In this document: in pieces, positions 26,660-35,903 of the stretch
Layout: each line of letters starts with the position of its first letter
Position numbering within the stretch: the first letter of the stretch is position 1
Source of the DNA: an uncultured Bacilli bacterium
GTDB taxonomy: Bacteria; Bacillota_I; Bacilli_A; RF39; UBA660
Direction of reading: 5' to 3'
Assembly (NCBI GenBank): GCA_934154785.1
Contig: CAKPGL010000001.1
Span: 558,001 to 622,000 of the forward strand
DNA length: 64,000 nt
Position numbers and translations under genes: made by a program
The notes under the pieces: generated by a model
Database searches by the model: none
What the model was told of the DNA's origin: nothing
What the model saw: the letters and a program-made list of their open reading frames with translations, nothing else

Positions 26660-27891
26660 TGAAAATTAAAGATATTAGAGGAAGAGAAATTTTAGATTCA
26701 CGTGGTAATCCAACTGTAGAAGTTGATGTAATTTTAGAAAATGGTGTGATGGGTAGAGCCGCAGTACCTAGTGGCGCTTCTACTGGTGAACGTGAAGCAT
26801 TAGAAATGCGTGATGGTGGCACACGTTATTGTGGTAAAGGTGTATTAAATGCTGTTGCTAATGTAAATGGCGAATTAAGAGATTTAGTAATTGGTATGGA
26901 TGCTAGTAATCAAAAAGAATTAGACTATGCCATGATTAAATTAGATGGTACTGAAACTAAAAGTAGATTAGGTGCTAATGCTATTTTAGGTATTTCTATG
27001 GCAGCCATGAAGGCTAGTGCTATAAATGAAAATTTACCACTTTATAAATATGTAGGAAAAGAAAAACTTTTACCTCGTCCAATGATGAATATTATTAATG
27101 GTGGTGCACATGCTGATAATAAACTTGATTTTCAGGAATTTATGATTGTACCAATTCGTGATACATTTAAAGAAACACTTCGTATTGGTGCTGAAGTTTT
27201 CCATAACTTAAAAAAAGTATTAAATAGTAAGGGTTTAGCAACTGGTGTTGGTGATGAAGGAGGATTTGCCCCAAACTTAGAATCTAATACCGAGGGATTT
27301 GAACTTATCATGGAAGCAATTAAAAAAGCAGGATATGTACCAGGTAAAGATGTATGTATTGCTATAGACGTAGCGGCTAGTGAATTCTATGATAATGGGA
27401 AATATAACTTAGTTGGTGAAAATAGAATTTTAACAACTGATGAATTAATTGAATTTTATGAAGAATTAGTAAACAAATATCCAATTATATCTATTGAAGA
27501 TCCAGTTGACGAAAACGATTGGGAAGGCTTTACTAAAGTAACTGCTAAATTAGGAGATAGAATTCAACTTGTTGGTGATGATCTATTTGTTACAAATAAA
27601 AAATGTTTACAAATTGGTATCGATAAACATGCTGGCAATGCTATATTATTAAAGGTAAATCAAATAGGTACTATTACAGAAACACTAGAAACTATTGAAC
27701 TTGCAAGACAAAATGGTTATAAAACTATTATTTCACATCGTAGTGGTGAAACAGAAGATACTACAATTGCTGATTTAGCTGTAGGACTTGGATTAGGACA
27801 AATTAAAACTGGTTCTCTTTCTAGAACAGATCGTATTTGTAAATATAACCAACTTCTTAGAATTGAAGAAGATATTGAAAGAACAAAATAA
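26659..27891 (+). CDS. eno: Enolase
   Basis: Converts 2-phosphoglycerate to PEP in glycolysis. DSRGNPTVEVDV near the N-terminus, VGDEGGFAPNL, SIEDPVDENDW, GDDLFVTN, the catalytic lysine in LLKVNQIGT and SHRSGETED are all intact. 410 aa, about 20 shorter than most bacterial enolases, mainly at the C-terminus. Start fixed by AGGAGG nine bases upstream. Third gene of the murD operon. Confidence 0.98.
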   Translation: MKIKDIRGREILDSRGNPTVEVDVILENGVMGRAAVPSGASTGEREALEMRDGGTRYCGKGVLNAVANVNGELRDLVIGMDASNQKELDYAMIKLDGTETKSRLGANAILGISMAAMKASAINENLPLYKYVGKEKLLPRPMMNIINGGAHADNKLDFQEFMIVPIRDTFKETLRIGAEVFHNLKKVLNSKGLATGVGDEGGFAPNLESNTEGFELIMEAIKKAGYVPGKDVCIAIDVAASEFYDNGKYNLVGENRILTTDELIEFYEELVNKYPIISIEDPVDENDWEGFTKVTAKLGDRIQLVGDDLFVTNKKCLQIGIDKHAGNAILLKVNQIGTITETLETIELARQNGYKTIISHRSGETEDTTIADLAVGLGLGQIKTGSLSRTDRICKYNQLLRIEEDIERTK

Positions 27892-27895
27892 TCTT

Positions 27896-27917
27896 AAGAA
27901 GACGCCAGTCTTCTTTT
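27896..27917 (+). terminator. eno terminator
   Basis: AAGAAGAC/GTCTTCTT with a GCCA loop, followed by a short T run. Confidence 0.75.
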
Positions 27918-27935
27918 ATAATAAATAAATTTTTA

Positions 27936-27964
27936 TTGAATGATATTTTTAGTTGTGCTATAAT
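27936..27964 (+). promoter_or_regulatory. ftsK promoter
   Basis: TTGAAT (27936-27941), 17-nt spacer, TATAAT (27959-27964) with a TGC extended -10. Confidence 0.8.
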
Positions 27965-27990
27965 CAATATAGATGCTAGGAGGAGTACTA

Positions 27991-30219
27991 ATGGCAAAAA
28001 AGAAAAAAAGAAAAGAAGAGAAAAAACCAAGTAGTGGTTATCAGATAGAGTTACAAGGATTATTATTAATTTTAATCGCAATAATAGGTATATGTGACTT
28101 TGGAATAGTAGGTAATTTTATTACTGGGTTTGCTCAGTTTTTAGTAGGAACTGCCTATAATATTTTATTAGGAGTTGTATTTATTACTGGTGCCTATATG
28201 ATTGTAAAAAGAAAAAAACCAGTATATTTTACATCTAGATTAGTAGGGCTTTATATTATAGCACTTGCTTTACTTATATTTTTTCATACTAATTATGTAA
28301 AACAATTGGATATAAATAGTGCTGATATTATAACAGAAACTATTGATAATTTAATGGCTTCTATAAATGGTGTTGCTAAAATACAAGGTGGAGGTATTAT
28401 TGGTGCGGCTTTTGCTTGGGCTTTTGTAAAACTTCTTACTATTAATGGTACTCGTGTAGTATGCGTTGCCTTAATAATTTGTGGTATTGTTATGTTTACA
28501 GGTATGTCTATTTATGATATGTTAAAAGCTAGTGGTAATGGCTTAAAGAAAATAGTTAAACATAATAGTAAGAAAGATAAAGAAGAAATTAAGTCTATTG
28601 AAGATAAATATGAAAATGATAATAAAGTTGTTGTTTCTAGTGTTGAAGAACTTATTCATCAATCAGAAACACCAACTGTAAAGACAGAATCTGCTCCAGT
28701 ACCAGATGTTAATGAACCAGTACCAGAATTAGAAGAACCAGAAGTTAATCAATCTTATAAATTTCCCCCAATTACTTTATTAAATGTTGCTCCAAAAAAG
28801 AATAACACTGAAAATAAAGCGGTAATAAAAGACACTATTGTTTCTTTGGAAACTGTTTTTCATGACTTTGGAATAGATGCTAAAGTAGTTGCGGCTAATG
28901 TTGGACCAGCAGTAACCCAATATGAATTAGAAGTTAAAGCAGGTACTAAAGTAAGTAGAATACTTAGTTTAAATAGAGAAATAGCTCTTGCTACAGCCGC
29001 TAAAGATGTTATTATTCAAGCACCAATACCTGGTAAACGTACAATTGGTGTAGAGATACCTAATAAGAGTATTTCTATGGTAACAGTAAGAGAAATTATG
29101 GAAACTATTCCTAAATCTATGGATGATAGTAAATTACTTGTTACTTTAGGTAAGAATATTATGGGTAAACCAATTACCTGTGAAATAAATAAAACACCAC
29201 ACTTATTAGTTGCGGGTTCTACTGGTAGTGGTAAATCTGTTTGTATAAATAGTATTATTGTTTCTATTCTTATGCGTACTAAACCAGATGAAGTAAAACT
29301 AGTTCTAGTTGACCCTAAAAAGGTTGAACTTTCTATGTATAATGGCGTACCACATTTACTTGCACCAGTTGTAACTGATCCTAAGAAAGCAAATATTGCT
29401 TTAAAGAAAATAGTTGTAGAAATGGAACGAAGATATGATGTGTTCGAAGCAAGTGGAACTAAGAATATAGCAGGATATAATGCTTATGTTGAAAAGAAAA
29501 ATAAATCTTTAGATGAAGCAGGTCAAATGAAGAAAATGCCATTTATTGTAGTTATTATTGATGAGTTAGCAGATTTAATGCTTGTTGCGGCTAAAGAAGT
29601 AGAAGACTCTATTATGCGTATTACACAAATGGCACGTGCTGCGGGTATACATTTAATTGTCGCAACACAAAGACCTAGTACGGATGTAATTACTGGTGTA
29701 GTTAAAGCAAATATTCCATCACGTATATCATTTGCGGTATCATCAGGAATTGACTCTAGAACCATTTTGGATAGAGTAGGAGCGGAAAAATTATTAGGTA
29801 AAGGTGATATGTTATTCTTACCACAAGGAGAGAATACGCCGATCCGTGTTCAAGGTACATTTATATCTGATGAAGAAATTAAAAATGTTGTTGATTTTGT
29901 TATTTCTCAACAAAAGGCTCGTTACGATGAAACACTTACAATGGATGAAGAGGAAATGCACGCAACTACTATGGTAGATGATGTACAAGGACATGGTAGA
30001 GATGCAGAAGAAGAACCATTATATAATGAAATAGTTGAATTCGTTGTAACACAAGGTAAAGCTAGTGCTTCTTTATTACAACGTAGATTTAGATTAGGTT
30101 ATAATCGTGCGGCTCGTTGTATAGATTTATTAGAAGAGCGAGGTATAATTGGTCCTAATAACGGTTCTAAACCTCGTGAAGTACTTGTTAAACTTGAATC
30201 AAAGGATGATAATGAATAG
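27991..30219 (+). CDS. ftsK: DNA translocase FtsK/SpoIIIE
   Basis: Membrane-anchored ATP-driven DNA pump for chromosome segregation at the septum. About four membrane segments lie in residues 20-180, followed by a short acidic linker, then the motor with Walker A VAGSTGSGKSVCINS and Walker B VIIDELADLM. A C-terminal gamma winged helix (GKASASLLQRRFRLGYNRAA) reads polar sequences. 742 aa, compact like SpoIIIE. The ATG 27991 has GGAGGAG upstream; the ATG 27973 precedes that site and was rejected. Confidence 0.97.
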   Translation: MAKKKKRKEEKKPSSGYQIELQGLLLILIAIIGICDFGIVGNFITGFAQFLVGTAYNILLGVVFITGAYMIVKRKKPVYFTSRLVGLYIIALALLIFFHTNYVKQLDINSADIITETIDNLMASINGVAKIQGGGIIGAAFAWAFVKLLTINGTRVVCVALIICGIVMFTGMSIYDMLKASGNGLKKIVKHNSKKDKEEIKSIEDKYENDNKVVVSSVEELIHQSETPTVKTESAPVPDVNEPVPELEEPEVNQSYKFPPITLLNVAPKKNNTENKAVIKDTIVSLETVFHDFGIDAKVVAANVGPAVTQYELEVKAGTKVSRILSLNREIALATAAKDVIIQAPIPGKRTIGVEIPNKSISMVTVREIMETIPKSMDDSKLLVTLGKNIMGKPITCEINKTPHLLVAGSTGSGKSVCINSIIVSILMRTKPDEVKLVLVDPKKVELSMYNGVPHLLAPVVTDPKKANIALKKIVVEMERRYDVFEASGTKNIAGYNAYVEKKNKSLDEAGQMKKMPFIVVIIDELADLMLVAAKEVEDSIMRITQMARAAGIHLIVATQRPSTDVITGVVKANIPSRISFAVSSGIDSRTILDRVGAEKLLGKGDMLFLPQGENTPIRVQGTFISDEEIKNVVDFVISQQKARYDETLTMDEEEMHATTMVDDVQGHGRDAEEEPLYNEIVEFVVTQGKASASLLQRRFRLGYNRAARCIDLLEERGIIGPNNGSKPREVLVKLESKDDNE

Positions 30220-30230
30220 CATCCTTTTTT
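30201..30230 (+). terminator. ftsK terminator overlapping the stop codon
   Basis: AAAGGATG/CATCCTTT with an 11-nt loop containing the TAG stop, then T6. Confidence 0.8.
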
Positions 30231-30240
30231 GATTTTTAAT

Positions 30241-30268
30241 TTACATACAAAGTATTAAATGTTATAAT
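30241..30268 (+). promoter_or_regulatory. Promoter of the NifS/thioredoxin/DsbD-like operon
   Basis: TTACAT (30241-30246), 16-nt spacer, TATAAT (30263-30268). Confidence 0.65.
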
Positions 30269-30291
30269 GTAAAAGATGAGGATGTGAAGAT

Positions 30292-31413
30292 ATGATATAT
30301 TTAGACTATAGTGCAACAACACCAGTTAATAAAGAAGTATTAGATACTTTTGTAAAAGTTAGTAACAATTATATAGGTAATCCTAATTCTTTACATAAAT
30401 TAGGCGTTGAATCAAAAAAATTAATAGATGCTTCTACGGAGCAAATTGCAAAAATATTAAAAGTAAAACCTAGTGAAATCATTTATACTAGTGGTGCTAG
30501 TGAATCTAATAATACAGCTATTAAAGGAGTTGCTTTAAAATATAAAAACAGAGGTAATCATATAATAACTACTTCTTTAGAGCATTCTTCTATATATGCT
30601 CCACTTAATTATTTAACGGAATTAGGTTTTGAAATAGATTTTGTAAAATTAGATAAAAATGGTCGAGTAGATATTGATGACTTAAAAAGATTAATGCGTG
30701 ATACTACTATTTTAGTAACTATTAGTGCTGTAAATAGTGAACTTGGTATAATGCAACCAATTGCGGAAATTGGTGAGCTATTAAAAGATTATCCTAAATG
30801 TTTCTTCCATGTTGATATGACGCAAGCTGTAGGAAAAATACCTGTTTCATTTAAAAATATTGATTTAGCAAGTTTTTCTTGTCATAAATTTTATGGTATT
30901 AAAGGCGTTGGATGTTTATATAAAAAAGAAAATATTGTTATTGAACCTTTAATTCATGGTGGCAAAAGTACAACTATCTATCGTAGCGGAACACCTGCTA
31001 CGGCATTAATCGCGTCTTTTGCTAAAGCATTGCGTTTAATTTATGAAAACTTAGATGAACATGTAAAAGAAATAACTAAAAAGAATATTTATTTAAAAGA
31101 AAAGTTGAGTAAATATGATGGTGTATTTATTAATAGTAATGAGTATTCTATTCCGCATATATTAAATTTAAGTATAATAGGTGTTAAACCAGAAACTATG
31201 TTGCATGCTTTAGAAGAACATGATATATATATATCAACACAAAGTGCTTGTTCAACAGGTGCTAGTTCTAAGGCGGTAATGGCTGTTACTAATAGTGAAG
31301 AAAGAGCTAACTCTAGTATTCGTATTAGTTTATCACATTTAACTACTAAGGAAGAGTTAGATACATTTATGGAAGCATTTGATGAATGCTATAAACATTT
31401 GAAAGTAAGGTGA
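30292..31413 (+). CDS. Cysteine desulfurase (NifS/IscS family)
   Basis: PLP enzyme that removes sulfur from cysteine to a protein persulfide. Starts IYLDYSATTPVNKEVL, has TSGASESNNTAIKG, the PLP lysine in SCHKFYGIKGVG, and the catalytic Cys loop STQSACSTGASS. 373 aa, group I NifS-like. It heads an operon with a thioredoxin-like protein and a DsbD-like membrane protein. No iscU/sufU scaffold or thiI is next to it, so its acceptor is unclear. Confidence 0.93.
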   Translation: MIYLDYSATTPVNKEVLDTFVKVSNNYIGNPNSLHKLGVESKKLIDASTEQIAKILKVKPSEIIYTSGASESNNTAIKGVALKYKNRGNHIITTSLEHSSIYAPLNYLTELGFEIDFVKLDKNGRVDIDDLKRLMRDTTILVTISAVNSELGIMQPIAEIGELLKDYPKCFFHVDMTQAVGKIPVSFKNIDLASFSCHKFYGIKGVGCLYKKENIVIEPLIHGGKSTTIYRSGTPATALIASFAKALRLIYENLDEHVKEITKKNIYLKEKLSKYDGVFINSNEYSIPHILNLSIIGVKPETMLHALEEHDIYISTQSACSTGASSKAVMAVTNSEERANSSIRISLSHLTTKEELDTFMEAFDECYKHLKVR

Positions 31414-31418
31414 TTAGT

Positions 31419-31700
31419 TTGAAAGTATTAAAGTTTAATGCTATTTGGTGTAGTGCATGCTTAGTTATGAAAAAGACTTATAATCGTATTTTTGATGAAT
31501 ACAAAGAATTCGAAGTAATTACTTACGACTACGATATAGATGAAAATATGGTTACTAAGTATAACATAGGTACTACAATACCAGTTTTAATATTTTTAAA
31601 TAATAACGATGAAGAAATAACTCGTATAATTGGTGAAAAAAGTTATGACTATATTAAAAATGTTATAGAAACAGAGGTAAAACAAAATAATGAAGTATAA
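31419..31700 (+). CDS. Cytoplasmic thioredoxin-like protein
   Basis: A 93-aa thioredoxin fold with an N-terminal KVLKFNAIWCSAC (CxxC) and a TTIPVLIFL cis-proline segment. No signal peptide. I prefer the TTG at 31419 (five bases after AAGGTGA); a GTG at 31410 inside that site would add three residues and overlap the NifS stop. It overlaps the DsbD-like gene by 11 bases. Context suggests it passes electrons to the membrane protein encoded next. Confidence 0.85.
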   Translation: MKVLKFNAIWCSACLVMKKTYNRIFDEYKEFEVITYDYDIDENMVTKYNIGTTIPVLIFLNNNDEEITRIIGEKSYDYIKNVIETEVKQNNEV

Positions 31701-32877
31701 ATTAAAATATTTAATATTTTTATTCATAGTTTTATTATTTCCTATAAGTGCAAAAGCTAATGATGTAAATATTTATTTATTTCATTCACAGGATTGCTCA
31801 CATTGTAAAGCAGAAATTAAATGGTTAGAGGAAATAAAAGAAAACTATGATAATGTTACTGTACAAGAATATGAAGTAACTAGAAATAGTGATAATGCAT
31901 CTTTGGAAAGCAAAGTAAAGAAACAATTTAATACTACTACACCTTTAGTTCCTTTTACCGTAATTGGAGAAAAATATTTCATTGGTTTTACTGATGATAC
32001 CAAGTCGGGAATTACTAAAATGATTGATAAATATTCAAATGAGGAACATCGTGATGTAGTAGATGAAGTAATAAACGGCATTGATAATGGAATTATTACT
32101 AATGGTGATAAACTAGATGATAAATTTACTATACCTATAATTGGTGAAGTTAATGCTAAAAATGTTTCACTTCCTATAATAGCAATTGTAATAGGTTTTG
32201 TAGATGGCTTTAATCCTTGTGCTATGTGGGTGTTAATATTTTTAATAAGTATGTTAATGGGTATGAAAAATAAAAAACGTATGTGGATTTTGGGTTTAAC
32301 ATTCTTAGCAACATCAGCCTTAGTATACGTATTATTTATGTTTGCATGGTTAAATATTGCAGTATCTTTAATAGAAGTAATGTGGATACGCTATTTAATT
32401 TCTATAGTAGCATTAGTAGGGGCATTTATTAATTTGAAGAGTTTCTATAAATCTGTTACCAAGAAAGATAGCGGTTGTGAAGTAGTAAATGATACTAAAA
32501 GAAAACGTATTATGAAATATATTAAAAAATTTACTGCTGAAAAACATTTTATTTTAGCACTATTAGGAGTAATGGGCTTAGCGTTTGCTGTTAATTTAAT
32601 TGAACTTGCATGTTCAGCCGGTCTTCCTTTAATGTTTACACAAATACTTGCTCTTAATAACCTTAATACTATTCAGACTATTATATACGTAGCACTTTAT
32701 ATATTATTCTTCTTAATTGATGATATAGTAGTATTTACAGTAGCAATGTTTACATTACAATTAACAGGTATATCAACAAAATATACTAAGTATTCGCATT
32801 TAATAGGTGGTATTATAATGTTATTAATAGGATTACTTATGATATTTAAACCTAGTTGGTTAATGTTTAACTTTTAG
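31690..32877 (+). CDS. DsbD/CcdA-like thiol-disulfide transporter with N-terminal thioredoxin domain
   Basis: 395 aa. Signal peptide at residues 1-24 (LFIVLLFPISAKA), then an extracytoplasmic thioredoxin-like domain with CSHC at 36-39 and a VPFTVIG cis-Pro loop. About six to eight membrane segments follow, with the paired cysteines of CcdA/DsbD-type transporters in GFNPCAMW and ELACSAGLP. It should carry reducing equivalents from a cytoplasmic thioredoxin to the cell surface. DsbD has its extracytoplasmic parts arranged differently, so the exact subfamily is open. Confidence 0.87.
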   Translation: MKYKLKYLIFLFIVLLFPISAKANDVNIYLFHSQDCSHCKAEIKWLEEIKENYDNVTVQEYEVTRNSDNASLESKVKKQFNTTTPLVPFTVIGEKYFIGFTDDTKSGITKMIDKYSNEEHRDVVDEVINGIDNGIITNGDKLDDKFTIPIIGEVNAKNVSLPIIAIVIGFVDGFNPCAMWVLIFLISMLMGMKNKKRMWILGLTFLATSALVYVLFMFAWLNIAVSLIEVMWIRYLISIVALVGAFINLKSFYKSVTKKDSGCEVVNDTKRKRIMKYIKKFTAEKHFILALLGVMGLAFAVNLIELACSAGLPLMFTQILALNNLNTIQTIIYVALYILFFLIDDIVVFTVAMFTLQLTGISTKYTKYSHLIGGIIMLLIGLLMIFKPSWLMFNF

Positions 32878-32897
32878 ACACGTTTGTGTCTTTTTTT
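32876..32897 (+). terminator. Terminator after the DsbD-like gene
   Basis: AGACAC/GTGTCT with a GTTT loop and T7; starts at the stop codon. Confidence 0.85.
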
Positions 32898-32926
32898 GTA
32901 AAAAAAAATAATTAGATTAATATAAT
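32896..32926 (+). promoter_or_regulatory. Probable symporter promoter
   Basis: TATAAT (32921-32926) with a weak TTGTAA 19 bases upstream. The -10 overlaps an in-frame ATG at 32925, ruling that start out. Confidence 0.45.
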
Positions 32927-32948
32927 GGAAATAGGAGGTATGAATTAT

Positions 32949-34178
32949 ATGTTCAAAAGTAAATTTTTTAGGAACTATGGATTTTCTTTAATAATGCTTA
33001 TTTCCATTATTCTAGGTAGTGTAGTGGGAATTATATTTAAAGAAGATGCTAGTATCTTAAAACCATTTGGTGATATATTCTTAAATTTAATGTTTACAAT
33101 AGTAGTACCACTAGTATTTTTTACAGTTACTAGTAGTATTGCCAAAATGTTAGATTTAAAACGTTTGGGTAAGATAATGGGTTGTTCTTTATTTATCTTT
33201 GTTACAACTTGTATCATAGCCGCTATCATTATGTTAATTGGTGTTAAAATTGTATCACCAGTAGATGGAAGTATTTTAATAGATACTACCGAGGTAGTGG
33301 AAAATTTAAGTATAGGTGACCGTATAGTTGAAGCTATTACAGTTAGTGATTTTAGTGATATTTTATCACGTAGTCATATGTTACCATTAATTATATTTTC
33401 TATAATAGTAGGTATTAGTATAAGTTTACTTAAAGATAAAGGTAAAAATATAACAGAACTATTAGATACTTGCTCTAAGGCTATGATGAAGGCTGTAAAA
33501 ATAATTATGTATTATGCTCCAATTGGTTTATTTGGCTATTTTGCTAACTTGATTGGTACATTTGGTACTAATTTAATAGAAGGCTATATAAAAAGTTTAT
33601 TCATTTATGTAGTAGTTGGTATTTTATATTATTTAATTTTTTATACAATATATGCTTATATAGCAGGTGGTAAGTTAGGGGTAAGAAAGTTTTATAAAAA
33701 TATTTTAAATCCTACCGCTGTTGCTCTTGCTACACAGTCATCTTTAGCAACACTTCCTACTAATTTAGATAGTGCTAAAAAAATAGGAATACCTAAAGAT
33801 ATAAGAGAAGTTAGCATTAGTATTGGTAGTAGCATGAATATGCATGGTAGTGTAATGAGTGCTATACTCAAAATTGCTTTCTTGTTTGCTATTTTTGGTC
33901 GTAGTTTTACAGGTTTTGATACTTATTTAATAGCGATATTAATAGCGGTGTTATCGGGAGTAGTAATGAGTGGTATACCAGCAGGTGGACTAATAGGGGA
34001 GATGTTGATCGTTAGTATGTATTCTTTCCCAGCTGGAGCATTTGCTATAATATCTACAATAGGAATTATTATTGATGCACCAGCAACCGCTATTAACGTA
34101 GTTGGTAATCCTGCTAGTGCTATGCTTATTTCTAGATTAGTAGAAGGAAAAGATTGGTTAAAAAAGAAGTATGATTAA
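32949..34178 (+). CDS. Dicarboxylate/amino acid:cation symporter (DAACS family)
   Basis: Membrane transporter of the glutamate/dicarboxylate SDF family: TSSIAKMLDLKRLG, the serine-rich re-entrant loop (TQSSLATLPTNL), the NMHGSVMS region and the C-terminal IDAPATAINVVGNPASAML. 409 aa with about eight membrane helices plus re-entrant loops. Substrate (glutamate, aspartate, C4 acids or serine) not resolved. The ATG 32949 is ten bases after GGAGG. Single-gene unit. Confidence 0.95.
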   Translation: MFKSKFFRNYGFSLIMLISIILGSVVGIIFKEDASILKPFGDIFLNLMFTIVVPLVFFTVTSSIAKMLDLKRLGKIMGCSLFIFVTTCIIAAIIMLIGVKIVSPVDGSILIDTTEVVENLSIGDRIVEAITVSDFSDILSRSHMLPLIIFSIIVGISISLLKDKGKNITELLDTCSKAMMKAVKIIMYYAPIGLFGYFANLIGTFGTNLIEGYIKSLFIYVVVGILYYLIFYTIYAYIAGGKLGVRKFYKNILNPTAVALATQSSLATLPTNLDSAKKIGIPKDIREVSISIGSSMNMHGSVMSAILKIAFLFAIFGRSFTGFDTYLIAILIAVLSGVVMSGIPAGGLIGEMLIVSMYSFPAGAFAIISTIGIIIDAPATAINVVGNPASAMLISRLVEGKDWLKKKYD

Positions 34179-34204
34179 CCAAATTTTTAATAATCTTGTT
34201 TAAT

Positions 34205-34233
34205 TTGACATAAAAACTAAAATGTTGTAGAAT
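34205..34233 (+). promoter_or_regulatory. Promoter of the 195-aa gene
   Basis: TTGACA (34205-34210), 17-nt spacer, TAGAAT (34228-34233). Confidence 0.8.
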
Positions 34234-34265
34234 AGGAAACACAATTTAAAAAAGAGGTGTGTTAT

Positions 34266-34853
34266 ATGACAAATCGCATTAATTTTAAAAATATTTCTGC
34301 TCTTTTAGATGCCGTAGATGAAACTAATGATGTTGGTTTTTTTCAAAAAAATTTCTTATGTTATTTTTTAAGAACTGGGGATACTAAATGTTTCTCAAAA
34401 GAAGCAAGAAAGATTATTAAAAAAGTTAATTTTGAAGAATTATTAATTGACGTTCAAGCAACTTTAATGTTACATGATTCTGTTAAGTGCCTTATTAAAG
34501 ATGATATGTGTAAAATGTATAGTAGTAATTATTGGGAGTTATTATATTCTAATATGCCAAGTACAATTGATAACTATGATGGTTTTGTAGAGCAGTATAG
34601 AAATAATTTTAATGAATTAATAGCAAGTGAATGTCCAACGTTTAATATGATAATATATACTTGTTTAGAAGATACGTTACTATACGTTAGAAAAGTATTT
34701 AATAGTAATATAAACGATAAAGAACTTATTTGGGAATACATTAGTGCTATGCGTATTCCAAATGTCATTTTATCAGAAAAAGAAAAACTATCAGAAAATA
34801 AAAAAGGTTTATTTAAAAAATTACAAAAAACAAAAGAAGGTCATAAATATTAA
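34266..34853 (+). CDS. Unknown protein, 195 aa
   Basis: No family recognised. Soluble and probably all-helical; begins MTNRINFKNISALLDAVDE and ends in a lysine-rich tail. Cysteines are scattered (residues 22, 31, 72, 81 and others) without a metal-site spacing. ATG 34266 follows AGAGGTG by six bases; the GTG at 34257 is inside that site. Own promoter, and a terminator shared with convergent rnhC. Confidence 0.85.
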   Translation: MTNRINFKNISALLDAVDETNDVGFFQKNFLCYFLRTGDTKCFSKEARKIIKKVNFEELLIDVQATLMLHDSVKCLIKDDMCKMYSSNYWELLYSNMPSTIDNYDGFVEQYRNNFNELIASECPTFNMIIYTCLEDTLLYVRKVFNSNINDKELIWEYISAMRIPNVILSEKEKLSENKKGLFKKLQKTKEGHKY

Positions 34854-34869
34854 AATTTAACCTTCTTTT
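34832..34869. terminator. Bidirectional terminator between the 195-aa gene and rnhC
   Basis: AAAAGAAGGT/ACCTTCTTTT around an AT-rich loop. T-rich on both strands; it overlaps both stop codons. Confidence 0.8.
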
Positions 34870-35798
34870 ATTTTATCTACATTTTTAAAATTCATTTTAG
34901 CAATATCATAAAGTTTATCAAAACCATACTTTTTAACAATTTCTTTTGCTACATCATTTACTTTGTCACTTGCACCTTTTAAAAGGAAAGTATTTACGGA
35001 TTCACCAAGTTTATCAAATTCTTTTAAGAATATATATCTACTAATTAAAGAAGCACAGGCAACAGATAAACATTTATCTTCAGCTTTAGTCATAAATGTA
35101 ATATTTCTAACAACGTTAGGGCTAGTTTTTAAATAATTAAAATAAACAAATGGTTTAGCAAATTGATCTACTACTATGTAGTCATAATTATAGCCTTTAT
35201 TTTTCATAGTAAATAAAGCCTTGTTGTGCATAATAGCTTTAATTTTATTCATATTAATATCAGCACTATATTTTTGATTATATTCTTTATTAGAAAGAAT
35301 AATACTTTCATAAGGAATAACCTTTATGATCTTAGGAACTATTTCTAATATTTTTTCATCAGTTAATTTTTTAGAATCTTTAACACCTAATTTCTCTAAA
35401 AATGGAATATTTTCTTTAGCAACATAGGTACTAGTAACTACAATTGGACCAAAGAAGTCACCAGTTCCAACTTCATCTGAACCTATTGAATTAGAGTGGT
35501 ATATTTTAGGATCGATGTATTCATCTTTTTTTTCTTTTTTATCTTTAGTTTCACTGTTGGTAACTTCTATTTTTTTTAGTGGGGTAAGATGCCTTTCACG
35601 TTCAATCCAAAGTTTAGCAGAAATATCAGCACTAGGGCCTTGGAATACTGCTTTTCCAGATTCGTAAAGAGTTACAACACAATCAGCATCATCTGCTTGA
35701 AATACAGCATATGCTGGGGTCTTAGGACGAACTGTATCTTGAAAAAATTCTTGCATTTCACTTTTAGTATTATCACTTACTTTTAGAGTTATTGTCAT
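34857..35798 (-). CDS. rnhC: Ribonuclease HIII
   Basis: Cleaves RNA in RNA-DNA hybrids. The N-terminal TBP-like substrate-binding domain covers about residues 1-85 (AVFQADDADCVVTLYESGK, VFQGPSAD). The catalytic domain has GSDEVGTGDFFGP, IVVDQFAKP and DKCLSVACASLISRY, the four-carboxylate site of HIII enzymes. 313 aa, normal. In Bacillus rnhC also neighbours a CvpA/MutS2 region; here cvpA is divergent to it. Confidence 0.97.
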   Translation of the reverse strand: MTITLKVSDNTKSEMQEFFQDTVRPKTPAYAVFQADDADCVVTLYESGKAVFQGPSADISAKLWIERERHLTPLKKIEVTNSETKDKKEKKDEYIDPKIYHSNSIGSDEVGTGDFFGPIVVTSTYVAKENIPFLEKLGVKDSKKLTDEKILEIVPKIIKVIPYESIILSNKEYNQKYSADINMNKIKAIMHNKALFTMKNKGYNYDYIVVDQFAKPFVYFNYLKTSPNVVRNITFMTKAEDKCLSVACASLISRYIFLKEFDKLGESVNTFLLKGASDKVNDVAKEIVKKYGFDKLYDIAKMNFKNVDKIKEG

Positions 35799-35903
35799 AT
35801 AATCATTCCTTTACTTATTTTATTTTATCATAAAAAATGTTAAATTACTTTATTTTTTTTAGTATTTATAATATAATTTTAATATAGAAAGAGGTATTGT
35901 TAG

